64,000 nucleotides of DNA. Origin: an uncultured Reyranella sp. (GTDB lineage Bacteria; Pseudomonadota; Alphaproteobacteria; Reyranellales; Reyranellaceae). A model generated the notes under the pieces. It searched no databases and was not told the DNA's origin. It worked only from the letters and a program-made list of their open reading frames with translations. A program made the translations under genes and the position numbers. Numbering within the stretch: the first letter of the stretch is position 1; the number at the start of each line of letters is the position of its first letter. The stretch lies in the NCBI RefSeq assembly GCF_945957355.1, contig NZ_CAMFKM010000012.1:1-64000 (forward strand), given 5' to 3'. Shown one piece after another: positions 18,660 to 26,856 of the stretch.

Positions 18660-19457
18660 ATGGAACCGCTCGAGAACTGCCCCCGTGAGACCCTCGCCGC
18701 CGTGCGCGGGGTCCTTACCGACATCGACGATACCGTTTCCACAGACGGAACGCTGACGGCCGAAGCCTATGGCGCCCTGCAGGCGCTGAAGCAGGCCGGT
18801 CTTCTGGTTGTGCCGGTCACCGGCCGACCGGCCGGCTGGTGCGATCACATCGCCCGCTTCTGGCCAGTCGATGCCGTGGTGGGGGAGAACGGCGCCTTCT
18901 GGATGTGGCACGATCACGATCAGAAGCGCCTGCGCACCCGCTTCATCCAGTCCGGGGCCGAGCGTGCCGAAGGTCGCCGCCGGCTGGAACGGGTGCGGGC
19001 GGAGATGCTGCAGGAAGTCCCGGGCGCCGGCATCGCCTCTGACCAGCCCTATCGCCTGGCCGACCTCGCCGTCGATTTCTGCGAGGATGTGCCGCCGCTG
19101 CCGGCCGCCGACATCAAGCGCATCGTGGCGATCTTCGAGCGACACGGCGCCAAGGCCAAGGTGAGCTCGATCCACGTCAACGGCTGGTTCGGCGACTACG
19201 ACAAGCTCACGACCAGCCGCACGATGATGCAGGAGCTGTTTGGGGTCGACCTGGCGACCGACAAGGCGGCTTACGTCTTCTCGGGCGATTCGCCCAACGA
19301 CGCGCCGATGTTCGGCTATTTCCCCAACGCCGTGGGCGTGGCCAACGTGGTGGACTTCGCTGATCTGCTGGAGCACCGGCCGCGCTGGGTCACGAGGGCC
19401 CGTTCGGGCGCAGGCTTCGTCGAACTGGCGAACGCGTTGCTGGCGGCGCGCGGCTAG
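18660..19457 (+). CDS. HAD-IIB (Cof-type) family phosphatase
   Basis: A 265-residue haloacid-dehalogenase hydrolase. Motif I is TDIDDTVSTDG (about residues 20-30) with the nucleophilic Asp, motif II is PVTGRP near residue 54, and motif IV is FSGDSPNDAPMFGYF near residue 215, which includes the Gly-Asp-x-x-Asn-Asp of IIB members. VGENGAFW is also typical of this class, which includes sucrose-phosphate and mannosyl-3-phosphoglycerate phosphatases. The substrate is probably a sugar phosphate or other small phosphoester. The gene lies 37 bases downstream of dctM on the same strand and may be cotranscribed. Confidence 0.85.
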   Translation: MEPLENCPRETLAAVRGVLTDIDDTVSTDGTLTAEAYGALQALKQAGLLVVPVTGRPAGWCDHIARFWPVDAVVGENGAFWMWHDHDQKRLRTRFIQSGAERAEGRRRLERVRAEMLQEVPGAGIASDQPYRLADLAVDFCEDVPPLPAADIKRIVAIFERHGAKAKVSSIHVNGWFGDYDKLTTSRTMMQELFGVDLATDKAAYVFSGDSPNDAPMFGYFPNAVGVANVVDFADLLEHRPRWVTRARSGAGFVELANALLAARG

Positions 19458-19458
19458 C

Positions 19459-20091
19459 TCAGCGCGCGGGCGGGGGCCCGATCAGCAGGGAGCCGTAGTG
19501 GGTTACGCTGTCGCCCTGGCTCCACACGCCGACCGGTCCGGGCTGCATCAGCGTGCGGTCGGTGACATCGAACAGCTTCTTGCCGTCGAGCGCCACCTCG
19601 AAGCGGTCGCCGACGGCGATCACCCGCAACGAATGCCATTGACCCAGCGTGACCGGCGCCTCCTTCATGCCGAGCTGGCTGCGCTTGCCCTTGTCCATGC
19701 GATAGAGGCGGACCGAGTTGTCGCGGGCGTTGGTGCGCACGACGTAATAGTCGTTAGCGCTCTGGGCCCGGAACATGAAGCCCGCCACCTGGTCGCGCGA
19801 GCCCGAGATCGGCTTGAAGCGCAGGGTGGCGTCGAAGTCGCGGCCGGAGGCCTGCTCTGAGATGCAGAGCGGGAAGCGCTGGTCGGTCGAATCTGGCTCG
19901 CTCTCGACCAGTGCCCAGCCGTCCGGCCCGTCGGGGTCGGCGACGGCCCGCCAGTCGGCCGGCCGGCCGATGCCGGTCTTGCCCTGGGTGCAGCCGACCC
20001 TGCCGTCCGGCGTGGTGAGTGGCACGACGAGCTGCGCCGAGGCGGGCAGGGCCATGAAGAGGAGCGGAAGAGCGAGAAGGAGGAAACGCAT
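19459..20091 (-). CDS. Secreted lectin-fold (LamG/DUF1080-like) protein
   Basis: A 210-residue precursor whose signal peptide ends in LPASAQ near residue 20. The mature region shows a jelly-roll pattern: DFDATLRFKPISGSRDQVAGFMF, NDYYVVRTNARDNSVRLYRMDKG, GQWHSLRVIAVGDRFEVALDGKKLF, then GPVGVWSQGDSVTHYGSL. This is the concanavalin-like fold seen in LamG and DUF1080 proteins, which bind glycans or act as non-catalytic modules. No catalytic residues can be assigned. The stop is one base after that of the convergent HAD gene. Confidence 0.7.
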   Translation of the reverse strand: MRFLLLALPLLFMALPASAQLVVPLTTPDGRVGCTQGKTGIGRPADWRAVADPDGPDGWALVESEPDSTDQRFPLCISEQASGRDFDATLRFKPISGSRDQVAGFMFRAQSANDYYVVRTNARDNSVRLYRMDKGKRSQLGMKEAPVTLGQWHSLRVIAVGDRFEVALDGKKLFDVTDRTLMQPGPVGVWSQGDSVTHYGSLLIGPPPAR

Positions 20092-20193
20092 TGCCGGAGA
20101 TTAGCAAAAAAAGCGGCAAGCTTGACCGCAGATGCGGGACGGAGGAGTTTACGCGCGGCCGTATTTCGGACGAATTCTTCAAGGGGGAAATTC

Positions 20194-21066
20194 ATGCGTC
20201 TTTGCACCATCGTGAGCGGCGGCAAGCCGGCCGTCGGCGTCAAACTGGGCGACGGCAAGATCGTCGATCTCAGCAAGCAGATGCCGCGCGGGCCGAAGTC
20301 GGTCATCGAGATCCTGTCCGGCGGCAAGAAGCTCCAGCAGGCGGTGCTCAAGGCCTGCGCCAAGCCGAAGGCCGGCGCCACGGTGTCGGAGAAGTCGGCC
20401 AAGTACCTGACGCCGATCCCGGCGCCCGGCAAGATCCTCTGCATCGGTCTCAACTATCGCAAGCATGCCGAGGAGACCGGCAGCCCGATCCCGACCTATC
20501 CGGTGGTGTTCACGCGCTTCAACAACACGCTGGTGCCGCACAACGGCAAGATGCTGTCGACGACGCATTCGAAGGAATTCGACTGGGAGGCCGAGCTCAC
20601 CATCGTGATCGGCAAGAAGTGCCGCAACGTGCCGAAGGAGAAGGCGCTCTCGGTGATCGCCGGCTACGCCTGCTTCAATGACGGCTCGATCCGCGACTGG
20701 CAGCGCAAGTCGGGTGGCCAGTTCACCCTGGGTAAGAACTTCGACGCCACCGGCGGCTTCGGTCCCGACATTGTGACGCCGGATGAGCTGCCCAAGGGCG
20801 CCGCGCCGCTGCGTATCATGACCCGCGTCAACGGCGTCACTATGCAGGACAGCAACACCGACGACCTGATCTTCGACGTGCCAACCCTGGTGCATGAGCT
20901 CAGCAAGTGCATGACCCTCGATCCGGGCGACATCATCATCACCGGCACACCGTCGGGCGTGGCAATGGCCCGCAAGCCGCAGCCCTGGCTGAAGCCCGGC
21001 GACGTCTGCGAAGTCGAGATCGAGGGCATCGGCACCCTGCGCAACACGATCGCCCAGGGCGCGTAA
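20194..21066 (+). CDS. Fumarylacetoacetate hydrolase family protein
   Basis: A 290-residue protein with a C-terminal FAH fold. CIGLNYRKHAEE (about residue 88) and NTLVPHNG are followed by the metal-binding DWEAELTIVIGKK with its Glu ligand. The later FDATGGFGPDIVTPDEL and IITGTPSGVAMARKP complete the site. This family includes acylpyruvases, oxaloacetate decarboxylases and 2-hydroxyhepta-dienedioate isomerases, all acting on 2-oxo acids. The ATG at 20194 follows an AAGGGGGAAA ribosome site; an upstream in-frame ATG would add a non-homologous leader. A hairpin with a T tract ends the transcript. Confidence 0.9.
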   Translation: MRLCTIVSGGKPAVGVKLGDGKIVDLSKQMPRGPKSVIEILSGGKKLQQAVLKACAKPKAGATVSEKSAKYLTPIPAPGKILCIGLNYRKHAEETGSPIPTYPVVFTRFNNTLVPHNGKMLSTTHSKEFDWEAELTIVIGKKCRNVPKEKALSVIAGYACFNDGSIRDWQRKSGGQFTLGKNFDATGGFGPDIVTPDELPKGAAPLRIMTRVNGVTMQDSNTDDLIFDVPTLVHELSKCMTLDPGDIIITGTPSGVAMARKPQPWLKPGDVCEVEIEGIGTLRNTIAQGA

Positions 21067-21094
21067 GCGCTTCGACCCTTACCGGTTCAACGAG

Positions 21095-21126
21095 GACGGC
21101 GGCTCCGCAAGAGGCCGCCGTTTTTG
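21095..21126 (+). terminator. Rho-independent terminator of the FAH-family gene
   Basis: Stem GACGGCGGC pairs with GCCGCCGT around a loop containing CGCAA and is followed by TTTTTG at 21120-21126. It lies 29 bases after the stop codon and just before the 3' end of the convergent TetR gene. Confidence 0.8.
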
Positions 21127-21136
21127 TTGGCGCGAG

Positions 21137-21769
21137 TCAGCGCCGCGGCAGCCTGTCGAGGCCGCCAAGCATCAGGTGCGTGGCGAATTCGGCAGCGGCG
21201 GCCGGGTCGACCGGGTCGCGGGCGACCATGACCATCGAGATCTCGAAGGCGATGCCGGACATCGAGGCGCCGAGATAGGAGACGTCGACGTTGGGCAGGA
21301 TGCCCTGCGCGATGGCGGTGCGGATGTCGTCGTTGAGCGCCTTGGCCAGCGCGCGCACGTCGGGCTTGTCGAGGAGTGTGCGCACGGCGGTGAAGCTCGA
21401 TCGCGCCAGGGCCAACAGCTCGGGATCCTCGGCCAGGAAGTTGAAATAGGCGGCATAGTGCTCACGGACGAACGCTTCGGCCGTGGTAGCGCGGCCGCGG
21501 CCGTCGCGATGGCGCTGCAGCAGCACGCCGGTCAGCTCGCCGACCACCGCCTCGAAGATCTCATCCTTGTCCTTGAAGTAATTGTAGAAGGTGCCCGAGG
21601 CGAGATCGGTGCGGCGCACGATGTCGCGGACGCTCGCCGCGCCGTAGCCCATCTCGGCGAACACGGCGCGCGCGGCCTTGATCAGCGCGGTGCGGTTCTC
21701 CGCCTTGTTCTGCTCCCTGCGTCCGGCGCGTTCGCTGCGCTGCTCCACTGATGCCGCCCGGTCATTCAT
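21137..21769 (-). CDS. TetR/AcrR family transcriptional regulator
   Basis: A 210-residue regulator. The N-terminal DNA-binding domain (about residues 20-70) contains NRTALIKAARAVFAEMGY, SVRDIVRRTDLASGTFYNYF and KDEIFEAV, the standard TetR helix-turn-helix. The C-terminal ligand domain is helical and ordinary in length. It starts 13 bases after the esterase gene on the same strand, so it probably controls that gene and itself. An upstream in-frame start at 21862 would run into the esterase gene and is disfavoured. The effector is unknown. Confidence 0.92.
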   Translation of the reverse strand: MNDRAASVEQRSERAGRREQNKAENRTALIKAARAVFAEMGYGAASVRDIVRRTDLASGTFYNYFKDKDEIFEAVVGELTGVLLQRHRDGRGRATTAEAFVREHYAAYFNFLAEDPELLALARSSFTAVRTLLDKPDVRALAKALNDDIRTAIAQGILPNVDVSYLGASMSGIAFEISMVMVARDPVDPAAAAEFATHLMLGGLDRLPRR

Positions 21770-21782
21770 GGTTGATGTTCCC

Positions 21783-22844
21783 TCATCGTCCGAGCTGCGC
21801 GAGTTCGTGGCGCAGGCCGGCGACCATGTCGTCCATCGCGCGGGCCGCGGCATGCACCGCACCCCGCATGCCGATGAAGCCGTGGATCAGGGTCTCGAAC
21901 TCGCGGTGGATGGTCTTGACGCCGGACGCCTCCAGGCGCTCGGCATAGGCGCGGCCCTCGTCGCGCATCGGATCGAAGCCGGCGGTGAAGACCAGCGCCG
22001 GCGCCACGCCGCCGAGATCGACGGCCCGTAGCGGCGAGGCGCGGGGATCGCCGATCTCGCCGTCGCCGTTGAGGTAGTGCATGCGGAACCACTTCATGTC
22101 CGCTTCGGTGAGCAGGAAGCCGTTGCCGCAGCTTCGATGGGAAGGCGTGTCGCCCGCCATGTCGGTGGCGGGATAGATCAGCCACTGCAGGCAGGGCGGA
22201 TGCGGCTCGTGGCGCACTGTCTGAGCGACCACCGCGGCGAGTGTCCCGCCGGCCGAATCGCCCGCCACGACGATGCGATCGGGGTCGAGGCCGAGCGAGA
22301 CGGCCTCGCCCGCCACCCAGCGATAGGCGGCGAGTGCATCGTCCACCGCGGCCGGGAATTTGTGCTCCGGCGCCAGCCGGTAATCGACCGCCACGACGGC
22401 GCACCCCGAGCGCGCGCAGAAATAGCGGCAGGCGAGATCGTAGCCTTCCAGGCTGCCGATGACCCAGCCGCCGCCATGGTAATACACGATTGTCGGCAGC
22501 AGGCGCGCCACGGCGCCCGCCGGCCGGTAGATGCGGATGCGGGTCGGGCCGGCGGGACCGGGCAGGGTGCGATCGAGGATGGAGCTCACCGGCGCGGCGT
22601 GGCCGCCCAGCAATTTCATGAAGGCGTCGTAGTCCTCGCGCGCCTCGACGACACTCATCGTGTGCGCCGCAGGCTGGCCGCTGAAGGCGAGCAGCTTCAG
22701 GAACCACTGGGTGCGACCATCAAGGGTGCGGCCGTCGACCCCGATCGGCGGGCCAGCCAGTATGTTCACCCAGGAAATCGGCATGCGCAGTGCCAGGTTG
22801 GCGACCTTGCCCTGGATCTCCCGCGCGATCTCCTTCATCGACAT
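21783..22844 (-). CDS. Alpha/beta hydrolase, hormone-sensitive-lipase family
   Basis: A 353-residue esterase. The oxyanion motif YHGGGWVIGS is near residue 122, the nucleophile is in VVAGDSAGGTLA near residue 195, the acid is in FTAGFDPMRDEG, and the base His is in LIHGFIGM near residue 325. The VDYRLAPEHKFPAA segment is typical of class IV (HSL) esterases, which cleave short-chain acyl esters. There is no signal peptide, so it is intracellular. It is followed directly by a TetR regulator gene and is divergent from a cyclase gene. Confidence 0.92.
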   Translation of the reverse strand: MSMKEIAREIQGKVANLALRMPISWVNILAGPPIGVDGRTLDGRTQWFLKLLAFSGQPAAHTMSVVEAREDYDAFMKLLGGHAAPVSSILDRTLPGPAGPTRIRIYRPAGAVARLLPTIVYYHGGGWVIGSLEGYDLACRYFCARSGCAVVAVDYRLAPEHKFPAAVDDALAAYRWVAGEAVSLGLDPDRIVVAGDSAGGTLAAVVAQTVRHEPHPPCLQWLIYPATDMAGDTPSHRSCGNGFLLTEADMKWFRMHYLNGDGEIGDPRASPLRAVDLGGVAPALVFTAGFDPMRDEGRAYAERLEASGVKTIHREFETLIHGFIGMRGAVHAAARAMDDMVAGLRHELAQLGR

Positions 22845-22909
22845 GGAGCGTACCTAGCACCGCCCCGGCCCGTTGTGGAGCCCGCCGGCACTGGCTAGTT
22901 TGGCGCGCG

Positions 22910-24193
22910 ATGGCTGCCGCGGCGCCCGACTTCTTCTCAGACGCGCTCCGCCGCGAGATCATTCGCAGCGAGCAGCAGCGCATGCGCGCGCTCGCCATCA
23001 TCCTGGCCGTCCTGCTCGCCCTTTCGCTGACGGTTGCCAACGTCTTCGTGGACTATGTCTCCCGCATGTTCGAGCGCGACGTACCGGGATGGCTCCCGTT
23101 GGTCGGCATCGGCCCGTTCCTGCTCTACGAATTGGTTTCGTTGACCATCCTGCGCTACCGGGCGGCGCGCGACCTTGATTTCCCGCGGGTGACGCGCTTC
23201 GCAAATGCGCTGATCGAGACCTCGCTGCCGGCTGCCGTCATCATCACGCTCAGCCACTACATGGACCCGATCCTGGTGTTCAGTTTCTGGCCGCCGCTGC
23301 TCTATTTCATCTTCATCCTGCTGTCGACCTTGCGGCTTGATTTCGGCCTTTCAGTCTGGACCGGCACCGTGGCGGCCGTGCAGCAGATGGTTCTGGTCCT
23401 GTGGCTGCTGCCGCTGGAACCGTGGGGAAACGTCCCTCAGGAAACGCTGCTGTTCCATTTCAGCCGCACCCTGGTTCTGTTCGCCTGCGGCTTGGTAGCG
23501 GGCTTCGTGGCGACCAGCCTGCGCACCCAGTTCGAGAAGTCGGTGCGGGCCGTGGCGGCGCGCGACCGGGTAACCAACCTGTTCGGCCAGCATGTCTCGC
23601 CCGCCGTGGTCGACCGCCTGCTGGCCACGCGCAGCGATCCCCCGAGCGAGATGCGCACCGTGTGCGTGCTGTTCCTCGACATTCGCGGCTTCACGGCGAT
23701 GACGCGCCGGCGCAGCGCCGAGGAGACGGTGGCGCTGCTCAACGCCTTCTTTGCCGAGATGATCGAAGTGGTGGACCGCAACAACGGCATCATCAACAAG
23801 TTCCTGGGCGACGGCTTTATGGCGGTGTTCGGGGCGCCGCTCGACGACCCCGCGGCAGCGCGAAACGCCCTGGCGGCAGCCCGCGCCATGATCGACACGG
23901 TCGGGCGGTGGAACGATGCGCACCCCGGCTGGGCGCTGAAGGTGGGGATCGGCGTCCATCTCGGCGAGGCGGTGACGGGCACGGTCGGCTCGCCGCAGCG
24001 CAAGGAATACACGGTGATCGGCGATACGGTGAACCTCGCTGCCCGCCTCGAGCAGCTCACCAAAGAGGTGGGAGCGCAGTTGCTGATCTCGCAGTCGGTG
24101 CTCGACGCGACACCGTGCGACGGTGCCGTCGATCTCGGTGCCGTCGCGATCCGCGGTTACGACGAGGGGGTGCGCGTATGGCGGATGGCCTGA
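22910..24193 (+). CDS. Membrane-bound class III adenylate/guanylate cyclase
   Basis: A 427-residue protein with a six-helix membrane domain (about residues 25-205) and a C-terminal cyclase domain (about 235-427). The catalytic part shows VLFLDIRGFTAMTRR with the first metal Asp, NKFLGDGFMAVFGAPLDD with the second, and the substrate and transition-state region GEAVTGTVGS followed by YTVIGDTVNLAARLEQ. All key residues for a homodimeric class III cyclase appear intact. The membrane part probably senses a lipid-soluble or redox cue. The ATG at 22910 gives a short charged N-terminus before helix 1; upstream sequence in frame overlaps the divergent esterase gene. Confidence 0.92.
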   Translation: MAAAAPDFFSDALRREIIRSEQQRMRALAIILAVLLALSLTVANVFVDYVSRMFERDVPGWLPLVGIGPFLLYELVSLTILRYRAARDLDFPRVTRFANALIETSLPAAVIITLSHYMDPILVFSFWPPLLYFIFILLSTLRLDFGLSVWTGTVAAVQQMVLVLWLLPLEPWGNVPQETLLFHFSRTLVLFACGLVAGFVATSLRTQFEKSVRAVAARDRVTNLFGQHVSPAVVDRLLATRSDPPSEMRTVCVLFLDIRGFTAMTRRRSAEETVALLNAFFAEMIEVVDRNNGIINKFLGDGFMAVFGAPLDDPAAARNALAAARAMIDTVGRWNDAHPGWALKVGIGVHLGEAVTGTVGSPQRKEYTVIGDTVNLAARLEQLTKEVGAQLLISQSVLDATPCDGAVDLGAVAIRGYDEGVRVWRMA

Positions 24194-24654
24194 CCTGGTA
24201 CTTTGCCTATGGCTCCAACATGGATCCGGTACGCCTGTTCGATCAGCGGCTGGCGCCGAAGGGCATGCCGCGCGGCGAGCGTATCGCGGGCCGGCTCGCC
24301 GGCTGGCGGCTCGTCTTCGACAAGCCGGCGCGACTCCTGAAAGGCGCCGCGGCTGCCAACATCGTGCCGGCGGAGGGCGAGGTCGTGCACGGCACGCTGA
24401 ACGCCCTGCCCGACGCGGGCTTCGACGTGCTCGACATCTACGAAGGCGTCGCCGACGGTCACTACGAGCGTCGCACCATCCGCGTGGTGCGCGGCGACAC
24501 CGGCGAGGAGGTCGAGGCCATCGTCTACGTCGCCCTGATTCAGGGCGACGGCCTCAAGCCGCAGCGCGCCTATCTCGATTGCCTGCTCGCCGGCCGCGAC
24601 CTCCTGCCGCCCGACTATTGGGAGCGGCTGGCGGCCACGCCGACGGTCGACTGA
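24178..24654 (+). CDS. Gamma-glutamylcyclotransferase-like (AIG2/GGCT) protein
   Basis: A 158-residue protein with the family hallmark YFAYGSNMDP at residues 8-17 and the later LDIYEGVADGHYERR, which includes the catalytic Glu region. The fold cyclises gamma-glutamyl groups to 5-oxoproline, but many bacterial members have unproven substrates. The start codon lies inside the 3' end of the cyclase gene with a 16-base overlap in another frame, so translation is probably coupled. No glutathione-metabolism gene is adjacent. Confidence 0.88.
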   Translation: MADGLTWYFAYGSNMDPVRLFDQRLAPKGMPRGERIAGRLAGWRLVFDKPARLLKGAAAANIVPAEGEVVHGTLNALPDAGFDVLDIYEGVADGHYERRTIRVVRGDTGEEVEAIVYVALIQGDGLKPQRAYLDCLLAGRDLLPPDYWERLAATPTVD

Positions 24655-24679
24655 GCCTCGAGCTTCGTCGTCCGATCCG

Positions 24680-25123
24680 TCAGGCTGGGACCTTCTGCTT
24701 CTCGGCGGTGACCGTGTTGGCCATCGGGTCGTAACCCGCCAGCTCGGCCACGTCTTCCTCATGCCAGAAGTTCAGCTCGATCATGACGCCATCGGGATCG
24801 TGCACGAAGACCTGCTGCAGCGGGCGCGCCGGCACCTTCTTCACCTCGAAGGGCAGGCCATCCCGCTTGATCTGGTCGAGCGTGCCGCGGATGTCGGCGC
24901 AGTTTATGGCGACATGGTCGATGGCGCCGCTGCCCTGGTCGGCGCGGCCAGTTTCAGACACGAGATGCAGGATCGCCTTGTCGCCAGCGTACATCCAGGC
25001 GCCGGGGAAAGGAAAGGGCGGGCGGTCACCGTTGGTCAGGCCGACATAGCGCTCGTAGAAGCGCACGGTGGCCTCGAGGTCGGTGCAATAGATGTTGTAA
25101 TGGTCGAGCGAGAGTGCAGGCAT
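24680..25123 (-). CDS. VOC (glyoxalase/extradiol dioxygenase) superfamily protein
   Basis: A 147-residue protein made of two beta-alpha-beta-beta-beta modules. Potential metal ligands are His in LDHYNIYCTD (residue 8), Glu or Gln after the first module, His in AIDHVAINCAD near residue 68, and Glu in MIELNFWHEED near residue 115. Family members include glyoxalase I, dioxygenases and resistance proteins, so the reaction is not assignable. It converges with the GGCT gene and lies 45 bases after the transglutaminase-like gene on the same strand, and may share its transcript. Confidence 0.85.
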   Translation of the reverse strand: MPALSLDHYNIYCTDLEATVRFYERYVGLTNGDRPPFPFPGAWMYAGDKAILHLVSETGRADQGSGAIDHVAINCADIRGTLDQIKRDGLPFEVKKVPARPLQQVFVHDPDGVMIELNFWHEEDVAELAGYDPMANTVTAEKQKVPA

Positions 25124-25168
25124 GCATGCCCCCTTTGGTTCTGGAAGCTCCGGTCGGACGGCGGGAGC

Positions 25169-26044
25169 TTAGGCCGAATGGGCGAGAGGGGAAACCGCTT
25201 CCGGACGGCCAAGGACGGCATTGAACACCGTGGACGGCACGGCAATGCGCGGGTCATCATACGCCGCCCGTAGCGCCGCCGGGTGCCGGTCGGGGGCGTG
25301 CGCGAGGCGGGCCAACCCGTCGATGAAGGCGACATCGATCTCGCTGTCGACCAGGGTCATGCCGCCCCACACGTCCCACGGCAGCATCTCGCGATTGTTG
25401 AGCGCCGCCACGTCGCGAATGACGTTTCCGGCGATGAACCAGAGGCCGGCCATGTCCAGAACTCCGAACGATTGTGGATCGGCGTGGCCGTCGCGGCAGA
25501 GCCGCCAGGCATCGCCGGCGACGAGGAACCTGTCGCGCGGCACGTCCAGCGTGTCGAAGTCGATGCCGAACAGGGCGCGCTGCCGGTCGTCGATCTGGGC
25601 GTCGACCAGGATCCAGCGCCGCTGCGCCTCGTCGAAATACTCCGTCACCCAGTGATCCACTAACTTGCCCTTCGCGAAGTAGGCGCCGAAGCCGCAGCGC
25701 GCCCGGGCCGCGATTCCCTTGCTCCTGAGCATCGCAACGTGCAGCAGCGTGTAGTGGCGGCAGCAGCCCGCGAAACGCTCGCTGGGCAGGCGGGCCTGCG
25801 ACAACGGCCGCGAATCGTGGACGGCGATCCGTTCCAGAATCGCTTCGGCGCTGCGCAGATGGGGTTCGCCCCGCTGACGGTCCGAAAGTGTGACGCCGTA
25901 GACATCCGCCAGATGCTCGTGGATGAGCAGGCCCTGCAGGATCTTCGCAAGGCCGCCGGCATCGTCTGGCAGTGCCGCGAACTGCACCGCCCAGATACCG
26001 GGATCGCTCAGGGCGACGGGCGCGCGAAAGGCGGTGAGGTTCAT
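25169..26044 (-). CDS. Transglutaminase-like cysteine-protease-fold protein
   Basis: A 291-residue cytoplasmic protein. The Cys-His-Asp triad of the transglutaminase-like fold is visible: Cys in AGCCRHYTLLHVAML near residue 95, His in DHWVTEYFD near residue 130, and Asp in WILVDAQID about 15 residues later. Such bacterial proteins act as peptidases, peptide-N-glycanases or amidases rather than cross-linking enzymes. The start at 26044 overlaps the AHSA1-gene stop by four bases (ATGA), placing it third in the ArsR operon. An upstream start at 26083 would overlap that gene more deeply and is less likely. Confidence 0.8.
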   Translation of the reverse strand: MNLTAFRAPVALSDPGIWAVQFAALPDDAGGLAKILQGLLIHEHLADVYGVTLSDRQRGEPHLRSAEAILERIAVHDSRPLSQARLPSERFAGCCRHYTLLHVAMLRSKGIAARARCGFGAYFAKGKLVDHWVTEYFDEAQRRWILVDAQIDDRQRALFGIDFDTLDVPRDRFLVAGDAWRLCRDGHADPQSFGVLDMAGLWFIAGNVIRDVAALNNREMLPWDVWGGMTLVDSEIDVAFIDGLARLAHAPDRHPAALRAAYDDPRIAVPSTVFNAVLGRPEAVSPLAHSA

Positions 26045-26472
26045 GCGAACAGCTCCTCCAGCTTGTCGAGCGCACGGCCCCAACCGCCGCGATGGCCTTC
26101 GCGCGCCTTCTCGTCGAAGAACTGCTCGTGGGTCAGGGTGAGCAGCGTGCCGCCGTCATCCGGCTTCAGGTCGATCGTGACCTGCGACTCGCGCTCCGGG
26201 GTGCTCTGCCACGCCCAGGAGAAGATGAGCTTGTTGGGCGGAACGATCTCGCGATAGACGCCGCTCACGCTGTGGTGCTCGTCGTCCGGTGTCCAGAACT
26301 GGACGCGGAAGCGGCCGCCGACCCGCAGGTCGGTCTCGGCGATCGGGGAGCGATGGTGGCCCATCACGCCCCACCAACGGATCATTTTTTCGGGCTGCGT
26401 CCAGGCTTCGTAGACTTTCTCGGGCGGGGCCTTGAGGCGGCGTTTGAGGGCGAGGCTGGGCTTGCTGGCCAT
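26041..26472 (-). CDS. AHSA1/SRPBCC-domain protein
   Basis: A 143-residue START-like protein of the activator-of-Hsp90-ATPase-1-like family. LKRRLKAPPEKVYEAWTQPEKMIRWWG at the N-terminus, SGVYREIVPPNKLIFSW in the middle and GWGRALDKLEELF at the end are characteristic. The fold forms a hydrophobic pocket for a ligand that is unknown here. Its first 91 bases are shared with the 3' end of the ArsR gene in a different frame. ArsR-AHSA1 pairs are widespread, with the repressor presumed to control the AHSA1 gene. Confidence 0.92.
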   Translation of the reverse strand: MASKPSLALKRRLKAPPEKVYEAWTQPEKMIRWWGVMGHHRSPIAETDLRVGGRFRVQFWTPDDEHHSVSGVYREIVPPNKLIFSWAWQSTPERESQVTIDLKPDDGGTLLTLTHEQFFDEKAREGHRGGWGRALDKLEELFA

Positions 26473-26804
26473 TTGTCTTCTTCCTCCAGGAAGGCGGCGA
26501 GGCGGTCGAGTTGCTGCGTCCAGTAGCGCTGGTAGTGGGCGAGCCAGTTCATCGCCTGCTCCATCGGCTCCGCCTTCAGCTGGCAGGTGACGGTGCGGCC
26601 GGACTTGGAGCGCACGATCAGCCCGGCGTCGGAGAGCACGTCCAGGTGCTTCATGATGGCTGGGAGCGAGACCGGGAAGGGCCGCGCGAGCTCGCTGACG
26701 GTGACGGCTTCCTCCGCGTCGAGACGGGCGAGCAACGCCCGCCGCGTCGGGTCGGCGAGGGCTGAGAAGGTGCGGTCGAGGACGGTGTTTTTATTGTTAA
26801 CCAT
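26382..26804 (-). CDS. ArsR-family transcriptional repressor
   Basis: A 140-residue winged-helix protein. TFSALADPTRRALLARL, VTVSELARPFPVSLPAIMKHLDVL (recognition helix) and GLIVRSKSGRTVTC are the usual ArsR features, without the ELCVCDL metal-binding helix, so metal sensing is unlikely. QRYWTQQLDRLAAFLEEE is the typical C-terminal helix of repressors paired with AHSA1 genes. The last 30 residues are basic and Pro-rich and are encoded in the region that overlaps the next gene, so they may be a by-product of that overlap. The start codon lies within a perfect palindrome that is probably its own operator. Confidence 0.92.
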   Translation of the reverse strand: MVNNKNTVLDRTFSALADPTRRALLARLDAEEAVTVSELARPFPVSLPAIMKHLDVLSDAGLIVRSKSGRTVTCQLKAEPMEQAMNWLAHYQRYWTQQLDRLAAFLEEEDKWPASPASPSNAASRPRPRKSTKPGRSPKK

Positions 26805-26816
26805 AAAGTTAACAAT
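26793..26816. promoter_or_regulatory. Probable ArsR operator overlapping the start codon
   Basis: Two nine-base arms, ATTGTTAAC (26793-26801) and GTTAACAAT (26808-26816), form a perfect inverted repeat around a six-base CATAAA spacer. The spacer contains the complement of the ATG of the ArsR gene. The AT-rich site stands out from its GC-rich surroundings. Position and symmetry suggest negative autoregulation by the homodimeric repressor. Confidence 0.75.
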
Positions 26817-26856
26817 TAGGTGCCGCCCTAGCGCGAGTCAAGAGGTCGACGTGTTC

